Below are positions 6,231 to 13,078 of a stretch of 17,343 nucleotides of DNA, one piece after another. The position numbers and the translations under genes were made by a program. The stretch spans positions 229-17,571 of the forward strand of contig DJRK01000012.1 of assembly GCA_002440065.1 (NCBI GenBank), given 5' to 3'. The DNA is from Atopobium sp. UBA6362 (GTDB taxonomy: Bacteria > Actinomycetota > Coriobacteriia > Coriobacteriales > Atopobiaceae). The notes beneath the pieces are model-generated. The model saw nothing but the letters and a program-made list of their open reading frames with translations. It searched no databases and was not told where the DNA came from. Numbering within the stretch: position 1 is the first letter of the stretch; every line of letters begins with the position of its first letter.

Positions 6231-7286
6231 ATGGAGAACGTGAGGTTTGCCACCATCGGCACGAGCGGCATCTGCGAGCGGTTCATCGATGCGCTGCAGG
6301 GGGAGGCGCGCGCCCGGCTCGTGGGCTGCTACTCCCGCGACCTCGCTCATGCGTGGGAGTTCGCGTCCGCGCACGGCGCCGGGCTCGCGTTCGATTCGCT
6401 CGATGAGCTCGCCGCGAGCAAGGACGTCGATGCGGTTTATGTGGCGAGCCCCAACGCCCTGCATGCCCCTCAGGCAAAGAAGCTCATCGCCGGCGGAAAG
6501 CACGTGCTTGTGGAGAAGTCCTTCGCGTCGAACGAGCGAGAGGCCCGCGAGGTCTTCTTGTCCGCCTCTGAGCAGGGCGTCGTTGCCATGGAGGCCATGC
6601 GCAACATCCACACGCCGACCTTTGCCGCCATCCGTCGCGAGACCTCGAAGCTCGGCGAGGTGCGCTTGGCGAGCTTCGGCTTCTCCAAGGTGACGTCGCG
6701 CATCGCCGCCCTCCGCGCCGGCAAGAAGACCAACATCTTTGACCCGCGCCTCGCGGCAGGAGCCCTTTGCGACATGGGGATCTACTGCGTCGCGCCCGCG
6801 GTCGCGCTCTTTGGCAGGCCGCGGAGCGTCTCGGCGAGCGGGGTCACGGTCCCTGCCGTGGGCGTGGCCGCCGGCGACCCCTGCGGCACTATCGACCTCG
6901 CGGGCGTCGTCGCCTTGGGGTACGACGGCATGGCGGCGAGCCTCACGTACGGCAAGGTGTCCGACGATTACCTGCCCTGCCAGGTCGCCGGCGAGCTTGG
7001 GACGCTCCAGTGGGAGCAGATGGGCGCGCCCGAGAACCTGCGCGTCTTCGACCACGAGGATAAGGGCCTCGTCTTCAAGATGCAGAGGCCCGAGGGCCGG
7101 CTCGTCCCCACGGACGCCCCGGCAAACGACATGCTCTTCGAGGTCGAGGACTTCGTTTCCGCGGTCTTGGGCGATGAGGAGGCGCTCGAGGCAGCCGACC
7201 GCTATCGCCGCATCACCCTCGACACCGCCTACGTCCTGGACGAGGCGCGCCGTCAGATGGGCGTCGTCTTCCCTGCGGATCGCTAG
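6231..7286 (+). CDS. Gfo/Idh/MocA-family oxidoreductase
   Basis: The 351-residue protein is an NAD(P)-dependent dehydrogenase of the Gfo/Idh/MocA family, which oxidise or epimerise sugars, inositols and related diols. The N-terminal Rossmann domain begins RFATIGTSGICERF with a shortened glycine motif, continues with VDAVYVASPNALHAPQ, and has VEKSF at 94-98 where most members have EKP. The C-terminal domain has GALCDMGIYCVAPAVALFG near 177-195, similar to the GALxDIGIYC motif of the dihydrodiol-dehydrogenase-like subgroup, where Tyr replaces the usual His. The substrate is unknown. The ATG at 6231 is chosen for GGGAGGTCAC immediately upstream; in-frame starts at 6153 and 6189 have no such site. 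It is divergent from the thioesterase operon (117 bases apart) and convergent with a lipid kinase gene, so it is a single-gene unit. Confidence 0.9.
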   Translation: MENVRFATIGTSGICERFIDALQGEARARLVGCYSRDLAHAWEFASAHGAGLAFDSLDELAASKDVDAVYVASPNALHAPQAKKLIAGGKHVLVEKSFASNEREAREVFLSASEQGVVAMEAMRNIHTPTFAAIRRETSKLGEVRLASFGFSKVTSRIAALRAGKKTNIFDPRLAAGALCDMGIYCVAPAVALFGRPRSVSASGVTVPAVGVAAGDPCGTIDLAGVVALGYDGMAASLTYGKVSDDYLPCQVAGELGTLQWEQMGAPENLRVFDHEDKGLVFKMQRPEGRLVPTDAPANDMLFEVEDFVSAVLGDEEALEAADRYRRITLDTAYVLDEARRQMGVVFPADR

Positions 7287-7324
7287 CATCGCGCGCCAAA
7301 AGCCCCTTGAGTTTGGGAAAACAG

Positions 7325-7361
7325 CGAGGCGCGGAACCCTTGCTCTGGGTTCCGCGCCTCG
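7325..7361. terminator. Bidirectional hairpin between convergent genes
   Basis: A perfect 15-bp inverted repeat, CGAGGCGCGGAACCC (7325-7339) and GGGTTCCGCGCCTCG (7347-7361), with a 7-base loop lies between the converging oxidoreductase and lipid kinase genes. On the plus strand it is followed by TGTCTCTC; on the minus strand by GCTGTTTTCCC, a modest T run. It most likely ends transcription in both directions. Confidence 0.8.
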
Positions 7362-7404
7362 TGTCTCTCGGACCGCAATTTTAAATGAACGCCTGGTCGA
7401 ATAC

Positions 7405-8376
7405 CTAGCTTGGGTAGGCGACGTCCTCTGTCCCGCCGAACTTGGGCTCGCCTTCGTCCTTCTTGCCGTAGCTGCTCATGGCGTCCACGATGAGGCGCGC
7501 CGCCCCGGGGAGGACGCTTGCCTCGTAGTGATCCGTGAGCACCGTTTGGGTCTCGCCGTCGACCTCGATGGGCACGGGCTCGGTGGTGTCGACCGAGATG
7601 TGGCGGCCGCGGTAGCTCACGATATGGGGCCGGCCGATCTTGTTGCCCTCACGGTCGACGAGCGCCATGAAGATAGGGCCTATGAGCTGGGCGGGGTTGC
7701 TCACTTCGACCATGATCACGTTGAGAAGCCCATCGTCCATGCGGCAGTCGCCCACGATGCAGATGTCGTTCTGGATCATGGCGGTGTTCGCCACGAGGCA
7801 CATGATCCCGCGGCGCTCGTACACGGTGCCGTCGACGTCTATGCGAAAGCCGACGACCTTGGGACGGGGGTTCGCGAGCGCCGCCGCGTAGTAGGCCGCC
7901 TCGCCCATCATCTTCTTGTTCGGCAGGGCCGCCTGCATGAGCTGGGCGTCGTAGCCCGTGCCGGACATGAGGGCGAACCCGCGGCTGTGCGCGCCGCCGT
8001 CGGTTCCCGTCCAGCTCATGGTGCCCAGGTCGATGTCGGCCGTGGCGCCTATCCTGCAGGCGCGGGCGAGCGACTGGGGCTCGGGCGTGTTGCCGAGGTT
8101 CGCGTTGAAGAGGTTCGCCGTCCCGGAGGGGAACGCGCAGACGGGTATCCGGGTCCCGGCGAGGGCGTGGAGGACCGATGAAACGGTGCCGTCGCCGCCC
8201 GAGGCCACGACCACGTCGAAGCCCTCGGCGCCCCTCACGGCGTCCTTGGGGTCGAAATCGTCCTCCAACAGCCTGAACACGCATTCGTCGCCTTGTCGGA
8301 CGAGCGATCGCTCGAACTGGTAGATGGCGTCCGACCCAAAGCCGGACTTGGGATTGTGGACTATGAGCGTGCGCAC
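7405..8376 (-). CDS. Diacylglycerol/lipid kinase family protein (DagK/YegS type)
   Basis: The 323-residue product belongs to the diacylglycerol kinase catalytic family, which phosphorylates lipids at the membrane using ATP and recycles diacylglycerol to phosphatidic acid. It opens with RTLIVHNPKSGFG. The nucleotide-binding SGGDGTVSSVLHAL starts at 59, followed by FPSGTANLFNANLG at 82-95, both hallmarks of the family. GFALMSGTGYDAQLM follows, then a C-terminal beta-rich domain with MDDGLLNVIMV and IEVDGE. I favour the GTG start at 8376 because CGAGGAGG ends six bases upstream; an ATG 18 bases earlier (8394) has only AAGAAGA, and a further one lies at 8433. A sphingosine-kinase-like substrate cannot be excluded. 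It is transcribed away from the ribonuclease D gene, sharing a 78-base divergent gap. Confidence 0.9.
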   Translation of the reverse strand: MRTLIVHNPKSGFGSDAIYQFERSLVRQGDECVFRLLEDDFDPKDAVRGAEGFDVVVASGGDGTVSSVLHALAGTRIPVCAFPSGTANLFNANLGNTPEPQSLARACRIGATADIDLGTMSWTGTDGGAHSRGFALMSGTGYDAQLMQAALPNKKMMGEAAYYAAALANPRPKVVGFRIDVDGTVYERRGIMCLVANTAMIQNDICIVGDCRMDDGLLNVIMVEVSNPAQLIGPIFMALVDREGNKIGRPHIVSYRGRHISVDTTEPVPIEVDGETQTVLTDHYEASVLPGAARLIVDAMSSYGKKDEGEPKFGGTEDVAYPS

Positions 8377-8454
8377 ACGGCCCTCCTCGCACATGGTCTT
8401 CTTGCGTAATCTGTATGATGTATCAGTCCTCACGGCTCTTTGCCGCGTGGACGG

Positions 8455-9621
8455 ATGTTACCCAAAACCTGCAAAGAATCGAGCTTCCTGTTGTTTCTTT
8501 CTACCCAAGAAGAGCTCAACGCCTTTTGCGAGCGGGCATCGTCGAGCCGCGTCATCGCCGTTGACACGGAGTTCCTCCGCGAGAAGACCTATTACCCGCG
8601 CCTGTGCCTCGTCCAGGTGAACACCGGCTCCGAGATCGCCTGCGTCGACCCCATCTCTATCCCGAACCTCGACCCTTTGGCCGAGCTCTTTGAGGACCCC
8701 GACGTCGTGAAGGTGTTCCACGCGTGCTCCCAGGACCTCGAGGTCATCTACGACGCCATGGGCTGCGTCTGCGAGAACGTCTTCGACACGCAGGTCGCCG
8801 CCGCTTTCCTGGGCTTGAGGCAGCAGATCGGCTACGGACAGCTCGTCGAGTCGTTCTGCGGCGTCCACCTGGCCAAGGCCGAGGCTCTCACCGACTGGTC
8901 GCGCCGCCCGCTCGACCCCGAGCAGCTCGTCTACGCCGAGGACGACGTGCGCTACCTGCCGAGCATCTACGAGCAGATGATTTCCAAGCTCATCAAGCTC
9001 GACCGCCTCTCCTGGGTGGGGCCCGAGATGCGCGAGGTGAGCGACCCCGCGCGCATAAAGAAGGACCCGCTCGACGCCTACCTCAAGCTCCGCCGCGCGA
9101 ACTCCCTCACGAGGCGGCAGCTCGCCGTGGCCCGCGAGGTGTGCTGCTGGCGCGAGGAGGCCGCCGCTGCGCGCGACGTGCCCCGCAAGTGGCTCTTGTC
9201 CGACGAGGTCATCGTCGAGATCTGCCGCAGGACCCCCACGGCCCTGCCGCGCCTCCGCCGCGTCCGCGGGCTCGAGAAGACCCCCGAGGCCGAGGCGCGC
9301 GCCATCATCGCCGCCGTCGAGAAGGGCCTCGCGTGTCCCGCGGACCAGTGCCCCGTCCCCGTGAAGCGCCCCAAGCCCTCGGCCGATTCCGAGGGCGCCG
9401 TCGACCTCATGATGGCCGTCGTCAAGGTCGTCGCCGACAAGGCGGGCCTCGCCCCGCAGGTGCTCGCCACGAAGGACGACCTCGTGGAGTACCTCGCCGC
9501 CGCCGAGGGGTCGCGCCTCTCGAGCGGCTGGAGGGGGGAGCTCGTGGGCAAGCCTCTCTCGCGCCTGCTCGCGGGCGAGCTCGGCCTTACGCTCGTCGAC
9601 GGCAAGATCGAGCTCCTTTAG
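8455..9621 (+). CDS. rnd: Ribonuclease D (DEDDy 3'-5' exoribonuclease with HRDC domain)
   Basis: RNase D trims the 3' ends of tRNA precursors and other small RNAs in the cytosol. The 388-residue protein has all three DEDDy exonuclease motifs: Asp37 and Glu39 in AVDTEF, Asp94 in FHACSQDLEV, and Tyr160 with Asp164 in YAEDDVRYL. The GYGQLVESFCGVHLAKAE and DWSRRPLDPEQLVYA stretches are typical of the family. From about residue 205 a helical region with RRQLAVAREVCCWREEAAAARDVP and RRVRGLEKTP fits an HRDC nucleic-acid-binding domain, with further helices to the end. The start is uncertain: the ATG at 8455 begins closest to the conserved fold but has only a weak GGACGG before it, and a TTG lies at 8440. 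It heads a plus-strand gene run. Confidence 0.93.
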   Translation: MLPKTCKESSFLLFLSTQEELNAFCERASSSRVIAVDTEFLREKTYYPRLCLVQVNTGSEIACVDPISIPNLDPLAELFEDPDVVKVFHACSQDLEVIYDAMGCVCENVFDTQVAAAFLGLRQQIGYGQLVESFCGVHLAKAEALTDWSRRPLDPEQLVYAEDDVRYLPSIYEQMISKLIKLDRLSWVGPEMREVSDPARIKKDPLDAYLKLRRANSLTRRQLAVAREVCCWREEAAAARDVPRKWLLSDEVIVEICRRTPTALPRLRRVRGLEKTPEAEARAIIAAVEKGLACPADQCPVPVKRPKPSADSEGAVDLMMAVVKVVADKAGLAPQVLATKDDLVEYLAAAEGSRLSSGWRGELVGKPLSRLLAGELGLTLVDGKIELL

Positions 9622-9666
9622 TACTTCCTACCTGCGGATATATTTTTGTCCGATGCGTGTTGTATG

Positions 9667-9695
9667 TTTAGTCGCACGCAGGGTCGGGGTATAAG
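9667..9695 (+). promoter_or_regulatory. Weak candidate promoter before the peptidase-xseA genes
   Basis: TATAAG (9690-9695) resembles a -10 box and TTTAGT (9667-9672) lies 17 bases upstream as a poor -35 match. It sits in the only AT-richer part of the 104-base gap between rnd and the peptidase gene, 30 bases before the start codon. This is suggestive only. Confidence 0.35.
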
Positions 9696-9725
9696 CGGCC
9701 CTACACGTAAACGAAGGGAGCTTCC

Positions 9726-10442
9726 ATGGGCTATGGGTATTACGGCTACGGGTACGGCATGGGTATGAACGCCTCGTACCTCCTGCTCGTCATCGTCTCG
9801 CTCGTGCTCGGCCTGGGGACCCAGGCCTACATAAAGAAGACCTATCGCAAGTGGTCGGGGGTGCCCGCTTCCATCCGCGGGACCGGCGCCGAGGTCGCGC
9901 GCAGGATGCTCGACGAGGGCGGCGCCGGGAGCGTGGGGATCACGCGCATCGCGGGCGAGCTCACCGACAACTTCGACCCGCGAGACGGGCAGCTTCACCT
10001 TTCCGGCGACAACTTCGGCGGCGCGTCCGTGGCCTCCGTCGCCGTCGCGTGCCATGAGGCGGGCCATGCCGTGCAGGCGGCCAAGGGCTTCTCGTTCTAC
10101 CGGCTCCGCGCGAGCCTCGTGCCGGTCGTGAACTTCGCCTCGAACGCGTGGAGCGTCCTTCTCGTCCTCGGCGTCTTCATGAACACGATGGGCCTCGTCA
10201 AGGTCGGGATCTTGCTCTTTGCCGCGACGGTCGTCTTCTCGCTCGTCACCCTCCCGGTCGAGATAGACGCTTCCCGCCGCGCCGTGGCCTTCCTTGCCAA
10301 GAACGGCGCGGGCGTCGACCAAAAGGGTGCCCGTCAGGTACTCACGGCCGCGGCACTCACCTACGTCGCCGCGGCGCTCGTCTCCATCCTCCAGCTCGTG
10401 TACCTCCTCGTCCAGTACGGCGGGGACCGCGACAGGAGGTAG
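9726..10442 (+). CDS. YugP-like membrane zinc metallopeptidase (Zn_peptidase_2 type)
   Basis: The 238-residue protein has the zinc-peptidase motif HEAGH at 110-114 and a candidate third ligand Glu179 in TLPVEIDASRRA, both characteristic of the YugP family of putative neutral zinc metallopeptidases. A first membrane segment lies at about 17-33, further hydrophobic helices at about 142-176 and a C-terminal one near 205-230, so the active site is membrane-associated. Two more conserved family pieces are GDNFGG with ASVASVAVACHEAGHA, and KGFSFYRLRASLVPVVN. The N terminus, MGYGYYGYGYGMG, is a short Tyr/Gly tract. The substrate is unknown. AAGGGAG lies 7 bases before the ATG. Its stop overlaps the ribosome-binding site of xseA, so the two genes are probably coupled. 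Confidence 0.9.
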   Translation: MGYGYYGYGYGMGMNASYLLLVIVSLVLGLGTQAYIKKTYRKWSGVPASIRGTGAEVARRMLDEGGAGSVGITRIAGELTDNFDPRDGQLHLSGDNFGGASVASVAVACHEAGHAVQAAKGFSFYRLRASLVPVVNFASNAWSVLLVLGVFMNTMGLVKVGILLFAATVVFSLVTLPVEIDASRRAVAFLAKNGAGVDQKGARQVLTAAALTYVAAALVSILQLVYLLVQYGGDRDRR

Positions 10443-10445
10443 GAC

Positions 10446-11789
10446 ATGCCGATCGGTTCAAAAGACGAGGCGTTGAGCGTCTCCGAGGCCGTGGGGCTCG
10501 CGAAGTCGAACGTCTCGGCATGGCCCGCGCTCACGGTCATGGGCGAGGTCTCCGGCTTCCGCGGTCCCAATGCGCGTAGCGGGCACTGCTATTTCGAGGT
10601 CAAGGACGACGGTGCCGCCATGAGCGTCATCGTCTGGCGCGGCACCTACGCCCATGCCGGGTTCGAGCTCAAGGACGGGCTCCAGGTCCAGCTCACGGGC
10701 AAGTTCGATATCTACAAGGGCTCCGGCAAGATGTCCTTTGTGGCGAGCCGGATCTCGGTCGCGGGCGAGGGCGTGCTCAGGCAGCAGGTGGCCGAGCTCG
10801 CGCGCAAGCTCGAGCGCGAGGGGCTTATGGACCCCATGCGCAAGCGGCGCATCCCCGCCTTCTGCACGAGGGTCTGCGTCGTCACGTCGCTATCCGGTTC
10901 CGTCATCGAGGACGTCAAGCGGACGCTCGCGCGGAGAAACCCGCTCGTGCTCATCGACGCCGTGGGTTGCAGCGTCCAGGGGACGGATGCCCCGACCACG
11001 ATCGTGCGGGCGCTCGGCGTTGCGGCCTCCTATAAGCCGGACGCGATCCTCCTCGTGCGCGGCGGAGGTTCCTTCGAGGACCTCATGTGCTTCAACGACG
11101 AGTCCGTCGCGCGCGCCGTCGCAGCTTGCCCCGTCCCCGTGATCACGGGCATTGGCCACGAGCCAGACACCTCGATCGCCGACATGGTGGCCGACAGACG
11201 CTGCTCGACCCCGACGGCTGCCGCCGAGTCGGTCGCGCCTGCCATCGACGAGGTCGAGCGTCAGATCTCTCAGCGCCAGGTTCGCCTGGGCCGCTCGATG
11301 CAGGCGCTTCTCGCTTCCTGGTCGACGGAGGTGGAGTCGCTCTCGCAGCGCTCCTCCACGGCCGAGTCGACCTATCTCTCGCACCTGCGCGCCGCGGTCG
11401 AGGCCCTGGGCTCGCGGCCCTGCCTCTCGAGCCCGACCGCCGGTCTCGAGGAGCGCGCTGCGGACCTCGAGCAAACCGCCGAGCGCCTGCACGAGGCCCT
11501 TCCCCGCGTGCTCTCCAGGCGCCGGGACGAGGTCTCGCGCTACGCGAGTTCGCTCGCCTCGTGCGGCCCGCGCCTCATGCGCGGCCCCGAGTCCGAGCTC
11601 GCCCGCCTCGCGGCGACGCTCGATGCCCTTTCGCCTCTCAAGGTGCTCGGGCGCGGCTACGCCATCGCCCGCGGGCCGGAGGGCAAGGTCCTCAAGAGCG
11701 TCGAGGGCCTCGCGTCGGGCGACCGCGTGAGCGTGCAAGTGGGCAAAGGCTCGTTCGACGCGACCGTGGGCGACGTGCGGGCTTCTTAG
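10446..11789 (+). CDS. xseA: Exodeoxyribonuclease VII large subunit
   Basis: XseA is the catalytic subunit of exonuclease VII, which degrades single-stranded DNA from both ends into oligonucleotides and takes part in repair. The 447-residue product has an N-terminal OB fold (about 10-110) with VMGEVSGFRG, GHCYFEVKD and GKFDIYKGSGKMSF. The catalytic domain follows with VVTSLSGSVIEDV, VRGGGSFEDLMCFND (204-218), and GIGHEPDTSIADMVADRR followed by STPTAAAE (235-261). The C-terminal third is rich in charged helices, probably the coiled coil that binds small subunits, and ends with LGRGYAIARGPEGK. GGAGG lies 6 bases upstream, inside the end of the peptidase gene, with only 3 bases between the two reading frames. 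The small subunit gene follows after 40 bases. Confidence 0.96.
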   Translation: MPIGSKDEALSVSEAVGLAKSNVSAWPALTVMGEVSGFRGPNARSGHCYFEVKDDGAAMSVIVWRGTYAHAGFELKDGLQVQLTGKFDIYKGSGKMSFVASRISVAGEGVLRQQVAELARKLEREGLMDPMRKRRIPAFCTRVCVVTSLSGSVIEDVKRTLARRNPLVLIDAVGCSVQGTDAPTTIVRALGVAASYKPDAILLVRGGGSFEDLMCFNDESVARAVAACPVPVITGIGHEPDTSIADMVADRRCSTPTAAAESVAPAIDEVERQISQRQVRLGRSMQALLASWSTEVESLSQRSSTAESTYLSHLRAAVEALGSRPCLSSPTAGLEERAADLEQTAERLHEALPRVLSRRRDEVSRYASSLASCGPRLMRGPESELARLAATLDALSPLKVLGRGYAIARGPEGKVLKSVEGLASGDRVSVQVGKGSFDATVGDVRAS

Positions 11790-11799
11790 CTGAATCGAT

Positions 11800-11815
11800 C
11801 GGCGCCCCTGCGCCG
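11800..11815 (+). other. Small GC hairpin between xseA and xseB
   Basis: CGGCGC (11800-11805) and GCGCCG (11810-11815) form a perfect 6-bp stem with a CCCT loop, directly before the AAAGGAGG of xseB. There is no T run, so it is not a terminator. It could affect mRNA stability or the accessibility of the xseB ribosome-binding site. Confidence 0.5.
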
Positions 11816-11829
11816 GAAAGGAGGCCGTT

Positions 11830-12093
11830 ATGGCCGAGAAGGACATTGACCAGATGACGTTCAAGGAGGCCTCGATCGAGCTCGAGCAGATCGTGCGCTC
11901 GCTCGAGGCGGGCGACCTCGAGCTTGAGGAGTCGCTCGAGCGTTACGGCAGGGGAGTGGAGCTGCTCAAGAGCCTTCGTGAGCGCCTCTCGTCCGCCGAG
12001 CAGAAGGTCCGCGTCCTCATAGACGCGGCCGACGAGCAGGCCCCTGAGGTCGACACGGCCTCCGCGCCCGCGACCGCTTTCATAGACGAGTAA
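11830..12093 (+). CDS. xseB: Exodeoxyribonuclease VII small subunit
   Basis: XseB binds XseA in several copies to form active exonuclease VII. The 87-residue protein shows the family pattern: MTFKEASIELEQIVRSLEAG, then DLELEESLERYGRGVELLK and a long amphipathic helical region ending near SAEQKVRVLID. The last 20 or so residues (DEQAPEVDTASAPATAF) are a low-complexity acidic tail beyond the conserved part. The length is normal for the family (about 60-90). AAAGGAGG precedes the ATG. Its position just after xseA confirms the assignment. Confidence 0.95.
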   Translation: MAEKDIDQMTFKEASIELEQIVRSLEAGDLELEESLERYGRGVELLKSLRERLSSAEQKVRVLIDAADEQAPEVDTASAPATAFIDE

Positions 12094-12102
12094 CCCGGAA
12101 CG

Positions 12103-12120
12103 GCCGGCCTCAAGGCCGGC
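12103..12120 (+). other. GC hairpin between xseB and the HIT gene
   Basis: GCCGGCC (12103-12109) and GGCCGGC (12114-12120) form a perfect 7-bp stem closed by TCAA, just before AAGGAGAGG of the next gene. There is no T run, so termination is unlikely. It repeats the arrangement seen between xseA and xseB: a compact hairpin immediately upstream of a ribosome-binding site. Confidence 0.55.
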
Positions 12121-12138
12121 GCAAGGAGAGGATGAGAC

Positions 12139-12489
12139 ATGTCCGACTGCATTTTCTGCAAGATCGCGAACGGGGAGATCCCCTCGGACTTCCTGTACGA
12201 GGACGATCAGGTCGTCGCTTTCCGCGACCTCAACCCGCAGGCGCCCACCCACGTACTCGTGGTGCCCAAGAAGCACTATGCGAACATCGTCGACGGCGTC
12301 CCCGCCGAGACCCTCGAGTCCATGACGAAGGCCGTGGACGCGGTGACGCGCTCCGAGGGCATCGCCGAGAAGGGCTTCCGCTGCATCATGAACACGGGTT
12401 CCGCGGCCGGCCAGACCGTTATGCACCTTCACATGCACGTCCTCGGCGGGGAGCCCCTTGGCGAGGGCCTTCTCCCCAAGGAGGCGTAG
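12139..12489 (+). CDS. HIT-family (histidine triad) nucleotide hydrolase
   Basis: The 116-residue protein is a HINT-type histidine triad protein. It begins SDCIFCKIANGEIPS, with Cys4 and Cys7 as in the zinc-associated CxxC of many bacterial members. It has LYEDDQVVAFRDLNPQAPTH and VVPKKHYANI, and the triad HLHMHVLGG with His96, His98 and His100. Family members hydrolyse nucleoside phosphoramidates and acyl- or aminoacyl-adenylates; the natural substrate is usually unclear. AAGGAGAGG lies 7 bases before the ATG. The gene follows xseB by 45 bases and ends 3 bases before the cysteine-rich protein gene, whose ribosome-binding site is inside this gene's last codons, indicating one transcript. Confidence 0.93.
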   Translation: MSDCIFCKIANGEIPSDFLYEDDQVVAFRDLNPQAPTHVLVVPKKHYANIVDGVPAETLESMTKAVDAVTRSEGIAEKGFRCIMNTGSAAGQTVMHLHMHVLGGEPLGEGLLPKEA

Positions 12490-12492
12490 CCG

Positions 12493-12900
12493 ATGGACTC
12501 GAGGGTTTCCGATTGCGCCGCGCTCCACGCGAAGGGCTATAACTGCGCCCAGGCCGTGGCCTGCGCCTACGCCGACCTCGTGGGCGCCGATCCCCAGACG
12601 CTCTTCTCGGCAACCGAGGGGCTCGGCCTCGGCATGGGCTGCATGGAGGGGACGTGCGGCGCATTGAGCGGCGCCTGCATCATCTGCGGCATCGCAAAGA
12701 GCTGCGGCGACCTCGATGCCCCTACTTCTAAGGGCGCGACCTACAAGGTCTCCCGCGAGATCGTCGAGCGGTTCCGCGAGGCCTCGGGCGCCACGCGCTG
12801 CCGCGACCTCAAGGGCATCGACACGGGCGAGGTCCTGTGCAGCTGCCCGCAGTGCATCGAGAACGCGGCCCGCATCCTCGAGGACGTCGTCTTCGATTAG
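12493..12900 (+). CDS. C_GCAxxG_C_C family cysteine-rich putative redox protein
   Basis: The 135-residue protein has 12 cysteines (residues 8, 18, 24, 50, 55, 62, 65, 71, 103, 116, 118 and 121), with YNCAQAV at 16-22, GLGMGCMEGTCGALSGAC at 45-62, and a C-terminal CSCPQC at 116-121. This matches the C_GCAxxG_C_C family of putative redox-active proteins found mostly in anaerobes. The cysteines could bind a metal cluster or act as dithiols; the biochemical role is not established. There is no signal peptide, so it is probably cytosolic. Its start at 12493 has AAGGAGG about seven bases upstream, overlapping the HIT gene's end. It is the last gene before a strong terminator. Confidence 0.88.
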   Translation: MDSRVSDCAALHAKGYNCAQAVACAYADLVGADPQTLFSATEGLGLGMGCMEGTCGALSGACIICGIAKSCGDLDAPTSKGATYKVSREIVERFREASGATRCRDLKGIDTGEVLCSCPQCIENAARILEDVVFD

Positions 12901-12935
12901 GCGCCTGCGAGCGTTCTTTACGGCGCATCGACCAT

Positions 12936-12972
12936 AAACGCGGCGCCGGCTTCTCGCCTGCGCCGCGTTTTT
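12936..12972 (+). terminator. Rho-independent terminator ending the rnd-to-C_GCAxxG run
   Basis: AAACGCGGCGC (12936-12946) pairs perfectly with GCGCCGCGTTT (12960-12970) around a 13-base loop, and a run of five T (12968-12972) follows the GC stem. The A run before the stem also allows function on the opposite strand. Confidence 0.92.
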
Positions 12973-12992
12973 ATGTTTCATTCGGTCGGAGG

Positions 12993-13021
12993 GTGACCGG
13001 AGACCCCGTTGGGGCTATGAT
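12993..13021 (+). promoter_or_regulatory. ackA: Candidate ackA promoter
   Basis: GTGACC (12993-12998, four of six matches to TTGACA) and TATGAT (13016-13021, five of six to TATAAT) are separated by 17 bases. They lie after the upstream terminator and about 58 bases before the ackA start, giving a leader of roughly 50 bases. Confidence 0.6.
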
Positions 13022-13078
13022 TTATGCGTTTGCGGATATTCGCATCTGCGGGCACCGCACCCGCGCGAGAGGAGACTC

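Noticed and set aside
6195..7289. Minus-strand open frame (364 codons) opposite the oxidoreductase gene
   Set aside because: The composition is typical of an antisense shadow in GC-rich DNA, and the plus-strand gene has clear family motifs and a ribosome-binding site.
6739..8181. Long plus-strand open frame (480 codons) across the oxidoreductase and lipid kinase genes
   Set aside because: It is Arg/Ser/Ala-rich, out of frame with one real gene and antisense to another, and runs through the bidirectional hairpin between them.
8402..8419. Promoter for rnd from TTGCGT (8402-8407) and TATGAT (8414-8419)
   Set aside because: The two boxes are only 6 bases apart and no acceptable -35 exists at 16-18 bases from TATGAT.
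11692..12981. Minus-strand open frame (429 codons) spanning xseB, the HIT gene and the cysteine-rich gene
   Set aside because: It covers three well-supported plus-strand genes and their ribosome-binding sites and shows no domain.
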